Shown one piece after another: positions 20,237 to 29,425 of a DNA stretch of 45,336 nt (position 1 is the stretch's first letter; every line of letters starts with the position of its first letter). Location: positions 1 through 45,336 of IMG/VR virus record IMGVR_UViG_3300043448_001134. One strand, written 5' to 3'. Origin of the DNA: a virus. Under the pieces are notes generated by a model. The model saw nothing but the letters and a program-made list of their open reading frames with translations. It did no database searches and was not told the DNA's origin. Position numbers and translations under genes: made by a program.

Positions 20237-21451
20237 TCACTTTTTGGCAACTCTGCCAAGAGTCTGAAGATATGCTTCCATAATACCACCTACTTGTGGT
20301 TGGGCATTTTGTACATCTGTACTCTCAGACAAGGTTTCAGAGTCATCTCTTTGAGCACTAGTTGATCTTGAAGGGAAATATGATTCTCTCAAGGTTACTA
20401 GTTTCTCACGATAGTTTTCCTCACCATCAAACTCAACATTTTCGGCAAGAGAAGCGAGTTTGTCTTTCTGAGAAAGTGCAAGACCCTCAGCGACTTCTGC
20501 AAAAATTACATCAGCAACTGACTCTGCTAATCTTCTATTTAGAGCAACGTTTCTTTCGATTTGCTCGTTGAGTTTTTCTTCCATTTCATCAAGTTTATCT
20601 ACCATACTCTCGATTACATCATATCTATCTTCAGGGATTGTTACATAATGATCTTCAAAAAGTTGCTTCATTCCAGAAAGGAATGATTCAGTCATTTCGG
20701 TCTTAAGACCGTGTTCGACTGCGAGTTTATTTTCAAAAATCCACTCGTCGGCAACATACTCAAGGTAAGCATCAACTCTATCAGTTAATTCTTCCTTGAT
20801 TAATTGAATTTCTTCTACGAGTGTTGCCTCGTAAGAAGTTTGAAGTTGCTCTTTGATTTCAGCAACCTTAGTTTTGATTGCTGCTTCAAAGATGGTGCGA
20901 GCTTTCTCTTGGAATTCCTCGGAAAGATCTTCACCAGAAAGGAGAGCATTGACATCTTCTTCGATGTCAAACTCTTCTTCCGCTTCTTCTGTTTCCTCTT
21001 CTTCTTCTTCTTCTTCTGCTTCTTCTTCTGCTTCTTCTTCTGATTCTTCTTCAACTTCTTCTGTCATCTTAGAAGATTTCTTTTTGCCCTTTGGTGCATC
21101 ACCTTCTTCCTTTTCACCTTTATCTTCATTTTTATCATCTTTATCCTCATCTTCATCTTCAGGTTCTTTTGCCTCTTTCACAGCATCGGTCTTGAGATGT
21201 TGCATCGAATCAGCTGATTTTGCACCTTTATTAACAACGTTTTTAACTTGAGCAAGTGTTTTGCCAGGTGTTTCTAATTTAGCTGAATCATCGTCTGTGC
21301 GATAATTTTCTGGAGTAGGACCACCTAAATCTTCCCAACTGCCAGTTTGTCCAGGAGCAATTCCAGTGGACAACTTGTGCATTGGTTCGGCAGATGCAGC
21401 CCCTTTGGTTACTACGTTTTCCATTTCTTGTAAATTTCTACCAACGGACAT
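20237..21451 (-). CDS. 22: gp22 prohead scaffold core protein
   Basis: This 404-aa protein is the internal scaffold around which the prohead assembles, later degraded by gp21. The N-terminal third contains two copies of a short repeat (NVVTKGAASAEPMHKL and NVVNKGAKSADSMQHL). A very acidic low-complexity tract of about 35 Glu-rich residues follows, then a long helical/coiled-coil core (about residues 165-350). The C-terminus (GGIMEAYLQTLGRVAKK) is typical of gp22. It is longer than T4 gp22 (269 aa), largely because of the repeats and the acidic tract. A late box (21484-21491) lies 33 bases upstream. Confidence 0.92.
   Translation of the reverse strand: MSVGRNLQEMENVVTKGAASAEPMHKLSTGIAPGQTGSWEDLGGPTPENYRTDDDSAKLETPGKTLAQVKNVVNKGAKSADSMQHLKTDAVKEAKEPEDEDEDKDDKNEDKGEKEEGDAPKGKKKSSKMTEEVEEESEEEAEEEAEEEEEEEETEEAEEEFDIEEDVNALLSGEDLSEEFQEKARTIFEAAIKTKVAEIKEQLQTSYEATLVEEIQLIKEELTDRVDAYLEYVADEWIFENKLAVEHGLKTEMTESFLSGMKQLFEDHYVTIPEDRYDVIESMVDKLDEMEEKLNEQIERNVALNRRLAESVADVIFAEVAEGLALSQKDKLASLAENVEFDGEENYREKLVTLRESYFPSRSTSAQRDDSETLSESTDVQNAQPQVGGIMEAYLQTLGRVAKK
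20976..21065. repeat. Trinucleotide low-complexity tract in gp22
   Basis: About 90 bases of nearly pure TTC/TTCT repeats (GAA/GAAGA on the coding strand) encode the Glu-rich stretch of gp22. The frame stays open, and length variation by multiples of three would be tolerated. Confidence 0.8.
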
Positions 21452-21483
21452 TTGTTTTAGATCTTTTTGTATTAATCTATATT

Positions 21484-21491
21484 TATTTATA
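21484..21491 (-). promoter_or_regulatory. Late-type promoter box for gp22
   Basis: TATAAATA on the minus strand in TTTATAAATAAATATAG, 33 bases before the gp22 ATG and just after the gp21 stop codon. Confidence 0.7.
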
Positions 21492-21493
21492 AA

Positions 21494-22144
21494 TTAAAGA
21501 TTTGAAAGAAATTCTTGGAACAAATTTAATTTGTGTTCATCCAAAATTTTTTGGTCAACTAAAGTATTAATTTTACGTTTAGTCGATTCTGCAATTTTTT
21601 CTCTAAGAATTCCACCATCCCAAACCCACTCTTTACCCTCCATAATCCCCTGAACAAATGCGTCGGGGGCGGATGGATCTGCAACAATATCTGCTGCAGT
21701 TGCAAGCATAAAATCTTTACCAACAACTTTATGACCCTCATTAGTCATTTGAAGTGATCCAACACCACGAGAAGAAACTCCTAAACAAACACCTTCACCT
21801 ATAAGAGATTTGGCAATTTTGCCCATAGGAGTTTCAAGAAGTTGTGCCTTCCCGTAAAAATTAGTTTCTCTTTGTTCGAGGGAAGTAATTTTATGAGAAA
21901 CACGATCAAGATTTACTGTTGGACCATCTGGATGACCAAGCTCTCCAAGAGCACGTCCTTTATTAATAAAAGATTCTGTGTATCTTGTCACTTCTTTGGA
22001 AAGAGTTTCCATAGGATACATTCTTCCATTACGATTGCAAATATCACCCTGAAGGAAAATACCCTCAATATACATTTTTTTCTGAGTTCCTTTTCCTTCG
22101 GTAATGAACTTTACCTTCTGTACTTCTTCTGTGATAAGTTTCAT
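21494..22144 (-). CDS. 21: gp21 prohead maturation protease
   Basis: This 216-aa serine protease cleaves scaffold and capsid proteins during head maturation. It shows the herpes/T4-type features: an N-terminal QGDICNRNGRMYP block, the catalytic histidine in LGELGHPDGP and the catalytic serine in GVSSRGVGS (about 123-131), followed by DFMLATAADIVADPSAPDAF. The length matches T4 gp21 (212 aa). It is likely responsible for the putative cleavage sites seen in gp23, the 247-aa protein and the 550-aa mosaic protein. Confidence 0.95.
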   Translation of the reverse strand: MKLITEEVQKVKFITEGKGTQKKMYIEGIFLQGDICNRNGRMYPMETLSKEVTRYTESFINKGRALGELGHPDGPTVNLDRVSHKITSLEQRETNFYGKAQLLETPMGKIAKSLIGEGVCLGVSSRGVGSLQMTNEGHKVVGKDFMLATAADIVADPSAPDAFVQGIMEGKEWVWDGGILREKIAESTKRKINTLVDQKILDEHKLNLFQEFLSNL

Positions 22145-22148
22145 TTTA

Positions 22149-22415
22149 TTAATTTGTAAATCCTACTTGGTTTGCTTTAATTGCAACAGATGTCCAAATT
22201 ACATCAGATGGTAATTTGGTTAAAAATTCAACAGATCCTGCTGGCATAGCAAAATAATTTGTTGATGCTGCTCCAACTAATGTATTAATTCCTATGGTAC
22301 ATATACCAGAAGTATTATTGTATAATCTCACACATGTAGCAGATGATATGCTAGTTGCAGCACCTGGAGTAGTTGCAGTATCTACTTGTGTAGAAATTAT
22401 TTTAGTTATAGGCAT
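22149..22415 (-). CDS. Small beta-rich protein, probably a virion component (88 aa)
   Basis: This 88-aa protein is made of short Ser/Thr/Ala/Val strands (ATCVRLYNNTSGICTIGIN, then FAMPAGSVEFLTKLP) and ends AIKANQVGFTN. I recall the same type in cyanomyoviruses between gp67 and gp21, the place of T4 gp68, but it does not resemble the helical gp68. The fold looks like a small beta-sandwich, consistent with a surface or decoration protein. The start overlaps the stop of the upstream gene by one base (TAATG). Confidence 0.78.
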   Translation of the reverse strand: MPITKIISTQVDTATTPGAATSISSATCVRLYNNTSGICTIGINTLVGAASTNYFAMPAGSVEFLTKLPSDVIWTSVAIKANQVGFTN

Positions 22416-22582
22416 TATTCATTATCTCCTGAGGTTGTATTCATATCAAATAAAGAGTCTGCAACAGAGGACTTCAGCGAATCTATTTTTTCTGCAGCTT
22501 TTGCAAAAATTTCATTTTTAATTGCATCAGAAATACTAGATGCTGGAGAATCTGTAGCAATCAAGTCGATAATATTATCCAT
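22415..22582 (-). CDS. 67: gp67-like prohead core protein (55 aa)
   Basis: A complete frame from ATG 22582 to TAA 22415, sitting exactly between gp20 and the 88-aa gene. It begins MDNIIDLIATDSPASSISDA, continues with a helix (IKNEIFAKAAEKIDSLKSSV) and ends in an acidic tail (SGDNE). Position, size, helix content and acidity agree with T4 gp67 (PIP), an internal core protein of the prohead. The symbol is assigned by synteny and by recollection of cyanophage sequences, not by strong identity to T4. Two late-type boxes lie upstream. Confidence 0.78.
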   Translation of the reverse strand: MDNIIDLIATDSPASSISDAIKNEIFAKAAEKIDSLKSSVADSLFDMNTTSGDNE

Positions 22583-22594
22583 AAAAATTTAGTA

Positions 22595-22602
22595 TATTTA
22601 TA
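22595..22602 (-). promoter_or_regulatory. Late-type promoter box (proximal) for gp67
   Basis: TATAAATA on the minus strand, 13 bases before the ATG of the 55-aa gene; a start from this box would leave almost no leader. Confidence 0.5.
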
Positions 22603-22606
22603 TGAT

Positions 22607-22614
22607 TATTTATA
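22607..22614 (-). promoter_or_regulatory. Late-type promoter box (distal) for gp67
   Basis: TATAAATA on the minus strand, 25 bases before the ATG, containing the TAA stop of gp20. The spacing equals that of the HNH and 114-aa genes, so this is the likelier functional copy. Confidence 0.7.
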
Positions 22615-24298
22615 TTTCAGTTTTTTTAGTATCTTTTTTTACTTGTGCATCAACAATAGATGCTTGTGAATTTAAATCTGGTTCTTTAGGTACTTGTCCT
22701 AAATCTTGGCCTTGAATATTGTCCTGCGGCAAAGGTTCTCCAGTTATCGGATCTATTGAATTTGGATCTGGAATTATTCCGTTTTCAATTTCTTTTTTAA
22801 TTTGCTTATCTTGTTCAACAATATCAGCATCAGTTTGGCGCAATACTTTTGTTCTTACGTACTGAACAGAAAAATATTTTCCAATATAAGGTTCCATAGT
22901 TGCTAGTAACCCAATTCTCTCATTCATTAATTCCGTTTCCTTCAATTCTGCAAATTGATTATCATATATGAAATCGTATTGTATATGATCTGACATTTTT
23001 TGCCAGTCTTCTATGGAAACGATGTTCTTAAGTATTAGTTGTGTGCGGAGCATGTCCGTAAACATGTTTGCAAATCTTTTTCTCAATCTACCTACAAATT
23101 TAGTAAATTTTAATTCATCTCTAAGTATTTCTGATGATCTACCTAAATTAAATCCACCATCAGTTGCTATTCTGGATTCCGGAACTCCCAGTGATCTATA
23201 CAGTTTTTTCTGAAAATATTCAATATCGGAAAGTTCTCCTAAATTTTGACCACCTGGAAGAGTAGTAATTTCTGTACCGCGACCACCCTCTCTTCTAGGA
23301 AGCCAAAAATCTTCAAGCATACTCATAAATTTACGATCATCACGTATTTCTCCATTATTAGAATCGTATACCATTTTATTTCTGTAACGATTCATCACAT
23401 CTTTCAAATATTGCTCAGCTTTAACTTTTGGTAAATTACCAACATCGATATAGAATATTCTACGTTCTGGTGCTCGTGATAATCTATAAATTACTAGAGA
23501 ATCTTCAATCATTCTTAATTGATTGAGAGATTTTATTGCTTTATGGAGATAAGAAAGAACTGTTCCTTTATTTCTATCAACTAATCCAGAGGTACAATAA
23601 GTAACTGTATCTTTTGCAATTTTAATTCCCTTTTGAGCACCCGAACTTGAAAGCATTCCTGTTGGATAATTGGGTGCTGGAGTGTAAATAAAATATTCTT
23701 CTATTTCTGGAGAATAAACTTTTTCATCGACTCTTCCGTTCATTGGATTAATCATTTCGGAAGACATTGGAATTTTAGAGTCGCCTGTTCTCTTTTCTTG
23801 TCTGACATGGCGCATCTTCATAGGATCTACATAACGAATCTCCTTTATTCCATCTTGAACATTTTTTGGATCAATAACCTTTAAATAATAGAGCCTACCA
23901 TCAATATACCAATTTCTAAAAATTTCATGTGATTTTTTATCAAAATCCATTATTTCTTTAATATATTTAAATTCCTCTCTAATTTTTTCTTTTAATTTAT
24001 CACTTGCATTTAAATTTGACAGTTCTATTTCGATAGGAGAATCATATAAGTCACTAACAATAGCTTCATTTACAACGTCCTCTATTGCTGCATCACATTC
24101 TGGATGCAATGCCATTTCCCTATATCTTCTTATTAAATCATTTTCAGTTCTGTAAACACCTTCAATATCTAAATATTGACCATAAAAACCACTAGCAATA
24201 TAATTATCAACCCCGTCCTCATTGTTTTGAGGAACGGGGGAGATAATTTTTGATTTTTTATTCGAATCATCAATAGAAAAACCAAAAAGTCTTTTCAT
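22610..24298 (-). CDS. 20: gp20 portal protein
   Basis: This 562-aa protein forms the dodecameric portal through which DNA enters and leaves the head. Recognisable blocks are YRTENDLIRRYREMALHPEC, DAAIEDVVNEAIV, the WYIDGRLYYLKVID segment and GQNLGELSDIEYFQKKLYRS. They belong to the gp20 gene used as a cyanophage marker. Length compares with T4 gp20 (524 aa). A CTAAATA box (24321-24327) lies 23 bases before the ATG. Confidence 0.97.
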   Translation of the reverse strand: MKRLFGFSIDDSNKKSKIISPVPQNNEDGVDNYIASGFYGQYLDIEGVYRTENDLIRRYREMALHPECDAAIEDVVNEAIVSDLYDSPIEIELSNLNASDKLKEKIREEFKYIKEIMDFDKKSHEIFRNWYIDGRLYYLKVIDPKNVQDGIKEIRYVDPMKMRHVRQEKRTGDSKIPMSSEMINPMNGRVDEKVYSPEIEEYFIYTPAPNYPTGMLSSSGAQKGIKIAKDTVTYCTSGLVDRNKGTVLSYLHKAIKSLNQLRMIEDSLVIYRLSRAPERRIFYIDVGNLPKVKAEQYLKDVMNRYRNKMVYDSNNGEIRDDRKFMSMLEDFWLPRREGGRGTEITTLPGGQNLGELSDIEYFQKKLYRSLGVPESRIATDGGFNLGRSSEILRDELKFTKFVGRLRKRFANMFTDMLRTQLILKNIVSIEDWQKMSDHIQYDFIYDNQFAELKETELMNERIGLLATMEPYIGKYFSVQYVRTKVLRQTDADIVEQDKQIKKEIENGIIPDPNSIDPITGEPLPQDNIQGQDLGQVPKEPDLNSQASIVDAQVKKDTKKTEI

Positions 24299-24320
24299 AG
24301 TATCATTTAATCTTATTGAT

Positions 24321-24327
24321 TATTTAG
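24321..24327 (-). promoter_or_regulatory. Late-type promoter box variant for gp20
   Basis: CTAAATA in ACTAAATAATCAA on the minus strand, 23 bases before the ATG. The downstream AATCA is shared with the gp67 distal box. Confidence 0.4.
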
Positions 24328-24337
24328 TAAGAATAAA

Positions 24338-24916
24338 TTAATTAACAATATTGGCACCAGAAGAATCTAATACTTCATAATACTGAACTTGGAATTCGAC
24401 AGTAAATTCTTCAATAGTATCTTGTGTATCAAAAGAAACATCAATTTGCGAAATATTAGTTGGGAACATTCCGTAAAATTTATATTGACGTACTACTTTC
24501 TCACTTCTGTCAAGTTGTTTAACTATAACTCCATCCGCTTGATAATCTTGTGGATCTGATTTTCCATCAAAATCGGAAAGATGTGCTATTTGAGCCATCC
24601 ACTCTTCCATTGCACCTCGTATCAAGAAGTCATTATCATTTAAAACAGTTACTGTCCAAGTATCAAAAGTTCTTTCTCCCGCCAATTTGAATATTCTTCC
24701 GCGAAAAGGAACTTCAATAGGATTAACATTTGACGCTGGAAGTCCAGCGGATTTAACTAAAATTCTAGAAGCACTTATAACATCGGTTTTATTTGAAGCA
24801 ATGGTAATTGGTGATGGAGATGCAGCAGAAGGAAATGCAAGTTCAACTTCAAATAAATTAGGTCTTGCGCCACCTCCAGTTAATTTGCTTTTAATATCTG
24901 AAATCTTTGTTGCCAT
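24338..24916 (-). CDS. 19: gp19-type tail tube protein (copy 2)
   Basis: This 192-aa protein is a tail tube subunit; hexameric rings of gp19 stack inside the contractile sheath. It shares with the gene upstream (24954-25499) the start KSKLTGGGARPNLFEVEL, the IEVPFRGRIFKLAGERTFDT block, the WTVTVLNDNDF strand and the FPTNISQIDVSFDTQDTIEE segment. Compared with the other copy it has an insertion of about 15 residues near 30-45 (SPSPITIASNKTDV). An AGAGGT Shine-Dalgarno precedes the ATG. Whether both copies build the tube or one is a terminator/baseplate variant cannot be told from sequence. Confidence 0.92.
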   Translation of the reverse strand: MATKISDIKSKLTGGGARPNLFEVELAFPSAASPSPITIASNKTDVISASRILVKSAGLPASNVNPIEVPFRGRIFKLAGERTFDTWTVTVLNDNDFLIRGAMEEWMAQIAHLSDFDGKSDPQDYQADGVIVKQLDRSEKVVRQYKFYGMFPTNISQIDVSFDTQDTIEEFTVEFQVQYYEVLDSSGANIVN

Positions 24917-24953
24917 TTTAGTATACCTCTAAAAAATTTACAATAATTTAAAA

Positions 24954-25499
24954 TTAATTAACATCAGGTGCTTTACCACCAGATTTTGAAATTTTGTAAG
25001 ATTGAACTTGCAATTCGACTGTAAATTCTTCTATAGTATCTGTTGAATCTGATGATAAATCAATTTGAGATATATTTGTAGGAAAAACTCCCTCAAAAAT
25101 ATACTTTCTAATACTATTTTCATTTCTATCTAACTGTTCAACCGTTACACCATCAACAATATAATCCGCAGGATTTGCTTTTCCATCATTATCTGTCAAT
25201 TTTCTAATTGATGACATCCATTTTTCAAATGCTTGTCTTATTTTAAAATCAATGTCGTTCAATACAGTAATAGTCCAGGTGTCAAAAGTTCGGTCTCCGG
25301 CAACTTTAAGAATTAATCCTCTAACTGGAACTTCAATAACTCCTAAGTTTGAACTTGGAAGACCTGCCGCTTTAATTAAAATATCTTCGCTTCCAGCAGC
25401 TGCAATTGCAGATGGATACGTCATCGATACTTTAAATAAATTTGGTCTAGCGCCACCGCCAGATAATTTGTCTTTAATGGTAGCTATGTTTGATGCCAT
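24954..25499 (-). CDS. 19: gp19-type tail tube protein (copy 1)
   Basis: This 181-aa tail tube protein starts MASNIATIKDKLSGGGARPN and has the same order of blocks as the copy downstream: IEVPVRGLILKVAGDRTFDT, WTITVLNDIDF, and FPTNISQIDLSSDSTDTIEE. The two are similar over their full length and clearly arose by duplication, but have diverged beyond recent copying. It directly follows gp18 as T4 gp19 does, so it may be the main tube protein. A GAGGTA Shine-Dalgarno is present. Confidence 0.92.
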   Translation of the reverse strand: MASNIATIKDKLSGGGARPNLFKVSMTYPSAIAAAGSEDILIKAAGLPSSNLGVIEVPVRGLILKVAGDRTFDTWTITVLNDIDFKIRQAFEKWMSSIRKLTDNDGKANPADYIVDGVTVEQLDRNENSIRKYIFEGVFPTNISQIDLSSDSTDTIEEFTVELQVQSYKISKSGGKAPDVN

Positions 25500-25536
25500 T
25501 TTTGTTTACCTCAGTATTGCTTTAAAAGAAAATAAA

Positions 25537-27708
25537 CTAAACACTACCTACAATTTCATCAAATGAAACGCCAGTTCTAGTAGCAACAAACGTTAAACCA
25601 ATAAAGTTAATTGATCTTGATGGTTTAATGTAAATATCGGCAACAAATTCATTGGAGTCAATAATTGAAGCAGTATTATTTGATTCATCGCAAATAACTC
25701 TAAAATCAAAAATTGCTCTCTTTGCCTGAAGATCTCTTAAGAAAGGTTCTACAGTATTAACAAAACTGCTTCTTGTAATTGAATCGTTAAATTCAAACAA
25801 TTGATTTCTTGCAGCAGTAGAAACTGCATTTTCAATATAAATGAACAATCTGCGTACATTAACTCTATCAAAAGATGAAGATTTTGCTAATGCAGTCTTA
25901 TCACCAAATAAAATAATTCCAGATCCTGGAGACATAATTACAGGATTTACTCTGTTTGAGTAGAGTCTATCTCTTTGTATTTTAGATGGATTGAAGGCAA
26001 GTTTAACTGCATTTAATACAGATCCTCTAGTTGTCCCTGCTGGGGAGAACCATGGTGTTCCTGCGGCATCAGTTCTTGCACACATTCCAGCAACATCACC
26101 ATTTAATGGAATATATCTAAAAGTACCTGAGAATTTATCGTACATGTACTTATAACCACTATCAAAAACTGCATAAGATGATGAAGGAATTGGAGAATAA
26201 AATCCAATTACATTATCGGTAATTGATGAGGAATCAATAGGAGTGAATGAAGATGTTCCACTTTGTCTTAATAAACCTTCCTTGTATGGAGAAATAAATG
26301 CGATTGCATCCTTTCTTTCCTCTGCCACTCCAATAATTTTAGAAGCAAGTGCTTGAGAAATTTCTTTACCATAAGAAGCAGATCCCATCAAAATAAAATC
26401 AATATCATATTCCTCAGTATTTGTTAATAAGTCATATCCAGAGGATAGATCAGCAAGAGAAGCCGATAGTGAAGTGCTATTTTCTATAGAAGTTCCACCA
26501 TCATAATTTTTTCCACCACTAAGAACATTAGTGTATGAACCAATACAATTATAATTTAAATTATCTGCTGTATTAGCGTTCCAAGATCCATTAGTTGAAA
26601 GTGTAAAGGAAGAAGATGTGCTAAATCCTGTGGTTACAACTCCAGTAGGTTGTGATCCTGCAAAAATAAAAGAAGAACCTTCCGAAATATACTTATTCCA
26701 GTATGCTGGACTTCCTACAGAATAAATGGCATTTTTTGCTTTTGATAGTGAAAGATGCTTTTCAAGAATGGTGCCTTCATTTCCAGTTATTGATCCATCA
26801 GCATCTATAACAACCACATGCATTTCGTCAAATCTTGATCCACGTGTAGTTGCAAAATTCGAAGTTGATGGTCTATTTGCAACAGAATTCCAACTTAATG
26901 AAGAATTTAAAAGAGGTATTGTTTGTAAATCATACCAATCTGGGGAAGATGCATAAGTAGTGCTTCCCCACGCAACAGATTGACCATTAGTGTGAATAGC
27001 AACGGAACCAGTTGATGAAAACTTCCATACACCTTCTGGTTGATAATCAACTTTTGTTTCTGTACCTGCTGCAGAAACGTGAGAAATAATCTTTACGTCA
27101 ACTGTGTTAGTCGAAACACCGGTAATAATTCCTTTTATGTAACCATCAAGAACGCTTGTTACTCCAGCCCCAGGATTAACTCTTCCTGTAACTGATTGGG
27201 TTACACCATATCCAACAACGGTTGCATATGTTCCATTGGTTGTGATTCCAGAAAGAACCTGATCTGCTTTTGCGTCAATAACAGCAACTCTGAGAGAATT
27301 TCCCCATGAACCAGGATTTCTTGCTGAAAAAACTACGTTTGAAATGGGAGTTTCATCATAACCCTTATTTACATAATCCTCATAACTCTTAATTTTGATG
27401 CTAGTTGCACTTCCAACCTTAGCATTTGTTAATTCGCCACCATCAGATCTAAGTACTTGTAAATTTCCACCATATGCTAAATATGAAGAAGCAACAAACC
27501 AATTTTCATAATGACTTGTTACTCCTCTTGGTTGCCCAAAATTAGCAAGTAATTCTTGTTCGTTTGTAACTGTAACTGCTGATTCTACTGGTCCTTTTTC
27601 AAATGGAGCTACAATTGCTGCAACCGAATTAGAAGTTGGGTCTACTCTTCCTGTGGTAATATCAACTTCCCTTACAATGATTCCAGGAGATGCTAAATTA
27701 AGTGGCAT
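25537..27708 (-). CDS. 18: gp18 tail sheath protein
   Basis: This 723-aa protein forms the contractile sheath. The N-terminus LNLASPGIIVREVDITTGR is the canonical sheath start that donates a strand to neighbouring subunits. The middle (about 200-450) is the variable, surface-exposed part with many Ser/Thr/Gly. The C-terminal third (FGDKTALAKSSSFDRVNVRR and LQAKRAIFDFRVICDESNN) is the conserved inner sheath core. Length is close to T4 gp18 (659 aa). A late box lies 38 bases upstream and GGAGA serves as Shine-Dalgarno. Confidence 0.97.
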   Translation of the reverse strand: MPLNLASPGIIVREVDITTGRVDPTSNSVAAIVAPFEKGPVESAVTVTNEQELLANFGQPRGVTSHYENWFVASSYLAYGGNLQVLRSDGGELTNAKVGSATSIKIKSYEDYVNKGYDETPISNVVFSARNPGSWGNSLRVAVIDAKADQVLSGITTNGTYATVVGYGVTQSVTGRVNPGAGVTSVLDGYIKGIITGVSTNTVDVKIISHVSAAGTETKVDYQPEGVWKFSSTGSVAIHTNGQSVAWGSTTYASSPDWYDLQTIPLLNSSLSWNSVANRPSTSNFATTRGSRFDEMHVVVIDADGSITGNEGTILEKHLSLSKAKNAIYSVGSPAYWNKYISEGSSFIFAGSQPTGVVTTGFSTSSSFTLSTNGSWNANTADNLNYNCIGSYTNVLSGGKNYDGGTSIENSTSLSASLADLSSGYDLLTNTEEYDIDFILMGSASYGKEISQALASKIIGVAEERKDAIAFISPYKEGLLRQSGTSSFTPIDSSSITDNVIGFYSPIPSSSYAVFDSGYKYMYDKFSGTFRYIPLNGDVAGMCARTDAAGTPWFSPAGTTRGSVLNAVKLAFNPSKIQRDRLYSNRVNPVIMSPGSGIILFGDKTALAKSSSFDRVNVRRLFIYIENAVSTAARNQLFEFNDSITRSSFVNTVEPFLRDLQAKRAIFDFRVICDESNNTASIIDSNEFVADIYIKPSRSINFIGLTFVATRTGVSFDEIVGSV

Positions 27709-27745
27709 CTTATTTCTCCGTATAAGTCCAAGATTATTCTAAAAT

Positions 27746-27753
27746 TATTTATA
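27746..27753 (-). promoter_or_regulatory. Late-type promoter box for gp18
   Basis: TATAAATA in AATTATAAATAATTTTAG on the minus strand, in the 62-base gap between gp17 and gp18. Confidence 0.7.
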
Positions 27754-27770
27754 ATTTACTGTAGTTTAAT

Positions 27771-29420
27771 TTAAATATAATCCCACATATAACTCCTATC
27801 ACCATATTCATCCATATACCATCTATCACCATTTTGATCTATAAAATCATCCTTATCTTCTAACCCAGATAAAACAAAACCAAACGGTGACATGTCTTGT
27901 TCAATTTGATTTTTTTGTTCTTCATAAATTCTTTTTCGCACATCATTATCTGTCATTTCCTTAAAATAAGGTTGTGCAACTAACCAAGAGAAAATAACAA
28001 GACACATTGCCAAATCATCGTTACATCCCTCTTCTGCCTCAAAGGAATTGTGCTTCTGTGCAAATGTTGTAAGTTCAGATATAATATCATAATCAACTGT
28101 GAGTAACTTATCATCTTCTAATAAAGTTTTCAAGTTAGAGCAACCAAGTTTTTTAACTGCAGAGGTCATTCTTACACCAAGTTGAGACTTTTTACCACTA
28201 AAACCAGATCCTACTAGTTGACCGGCACGACCTCTCATCGCACACATCAAAACATTATCATATTCGAGATCGAAATGTAAAATATTTGCTACCTGATCTC
28301 CAATATCATTAACTTCAACCAACAACCAAGCATTATTATATGCTTTTGCAACTTCATTAATAACACTAGGAAACAGCATTGGTTTTATTTCATTATTTCT
28401 ATATTTTGCAACTACTCTATATGGAAATTCCGTAATGTCAAAAACAATAAAAGCAGAATAATCATTACCCAAACCACGAGCAACGTCAACTGTCATTAAG
28501 TAGTTGTGTTCTTCTTTTGGATTTTCATAAACATCTAATCCGGCATTTCTTCTTATAGGGTCTTCATATACAAGGTTTCTTAATTTGGAAGGATTAATCA
28601 GTGTATTAACAGATCCTAAAAATTCACATTCAAACTCAACCTTAAATTGTTGCTCTGACGTATTAGCAATCGTCTGCTCCTTCCATGCAGCGTCTCTACC
28701 AGGTACTTCTGACCAATGGACATCTGTAGGTACATATTCGTTCTTGCCCCTCTCAGAGTCGTGCCACATGCGGTAGAAGTGATTCATACCACGCGGCGTA
28801 GATACAATGATTACCTTTGTGCTCTGTCCAGAAGAAATAGTAGGATAAACAGAGGCAAAGAAGTCATCAGCAATGTGATTCGGGATGAAAGCGAACTCGT
28901 CAAGAAAGATGACATTATAGGATCCGCCTCGGACAGCAGATGAAGAAGTAGAGTTAGATGAAATCTTGGAGCCATTTTCTAATTCTAGACTACCTTTGTT
29001 CCAGGATATAATACCCTGCTGCATCCACTTTGGTAAATTTTCATAAGCAAGTTGTAATCTTCCAAGTAGGTCTCTGGCAGTGGATGCTTTGTTTGCTAGA
29101 ATAGCTATATTGACATTATCGTTGAATACTGCATAATGTAACAAATATGAAACACAAGTAGTCGATTTACCCGTCTGACGGGGCATCTTACAGATATTAA
29201 ATCTATTCTCGTGGAAGTTTCTTACAAGTTTCTCTTGAAATGGATACATCTCAAAAGGAACAAGACCGTGATCCAGAGAAACAATCTTAATATAATTCTT
29301 TGCAAAATATACAGGATCTTCTTTGCACTTTAAGAACTCAATGATTTGTTCTTCCGTAAATTCAATCTGTGTATTTGCTTTTTTTAAATTTGGATTACCA
29401 AGATATACATTATCAGACAT
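27771..29420 (-). CDS. 17: gp17 terminase large subunit
   Basis: This 549-aa packaging motor and nuclease pumps DNA into the prohead. Walker A is MPRQTGKST (79-87), Walker B VIFLDE (170-175) and the coupling motif STP (207-209). The nuclease domain begins with MTVDVARGLGNDYSAF (about 309-324), whose first Asp is catalytic. T4 gp17 is 610 aa; the shorter length is usual in cyanophages. It has an AGAGGT Shine-Dalgarno and starts six bases after the upstream gene. Confidence 0.97.
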   Translation of the reverse strand: MSDNVYLGNPNLKKANTQIEFTEEQIIEFLKCKEDPVYFAKNYIKIVSLDHGLVPFEMYPFQEKLVRNFHENRFNICKMPRQTGKSTTCVSYLLHYAVFNDNVNIAILANKASTARDLLGRLQLAYENLPKWMQQGIISWNKGSLELENGSKISSNSTSSSAVRGGSYNVIFLDEFAFIPNHIADDFFASVYPTISSGQSTKVIIVSTPRGMNHFYRMWHDSERGKNEYVPTDVHWSEVPGRDAAWKEQTIANTSEQQFKVEFECEFLGSVNTLINPSKLRNLVYEDPIRRNAGLDVYENPKEEHNYLMTVDVARGLGNDYSAFIVFDITEFPYRVVAKYRNNEIKPMLFPSVINEVAKAYNNAWLLVEVNDIGDQVANILHFDLEYDNVLMCAMRGRAGQLVGSGFSGKKSQLGVRMTSAVKKLGCSNLKTLLEDDKLLTVDYDIISELTTFAQKHNSFEAEEGCNDDLAMCLVIFSWLVAQPYFKEMTDNDVRKRIYEEQKNQIEQDMSPFGFVLSGLEDKDDFIDQNGDRWYMDEYGDRSYMWDYI

Positions 29421-29425
29421 AAAAA

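Noticed and set aside
20853-21251. Plus-strand frame encoding long Ser runs
   Set aside because: It is the complement of the Glu/GAA repeat tract of gp22; the serines come from TCT/TTC repeats read in another frame.
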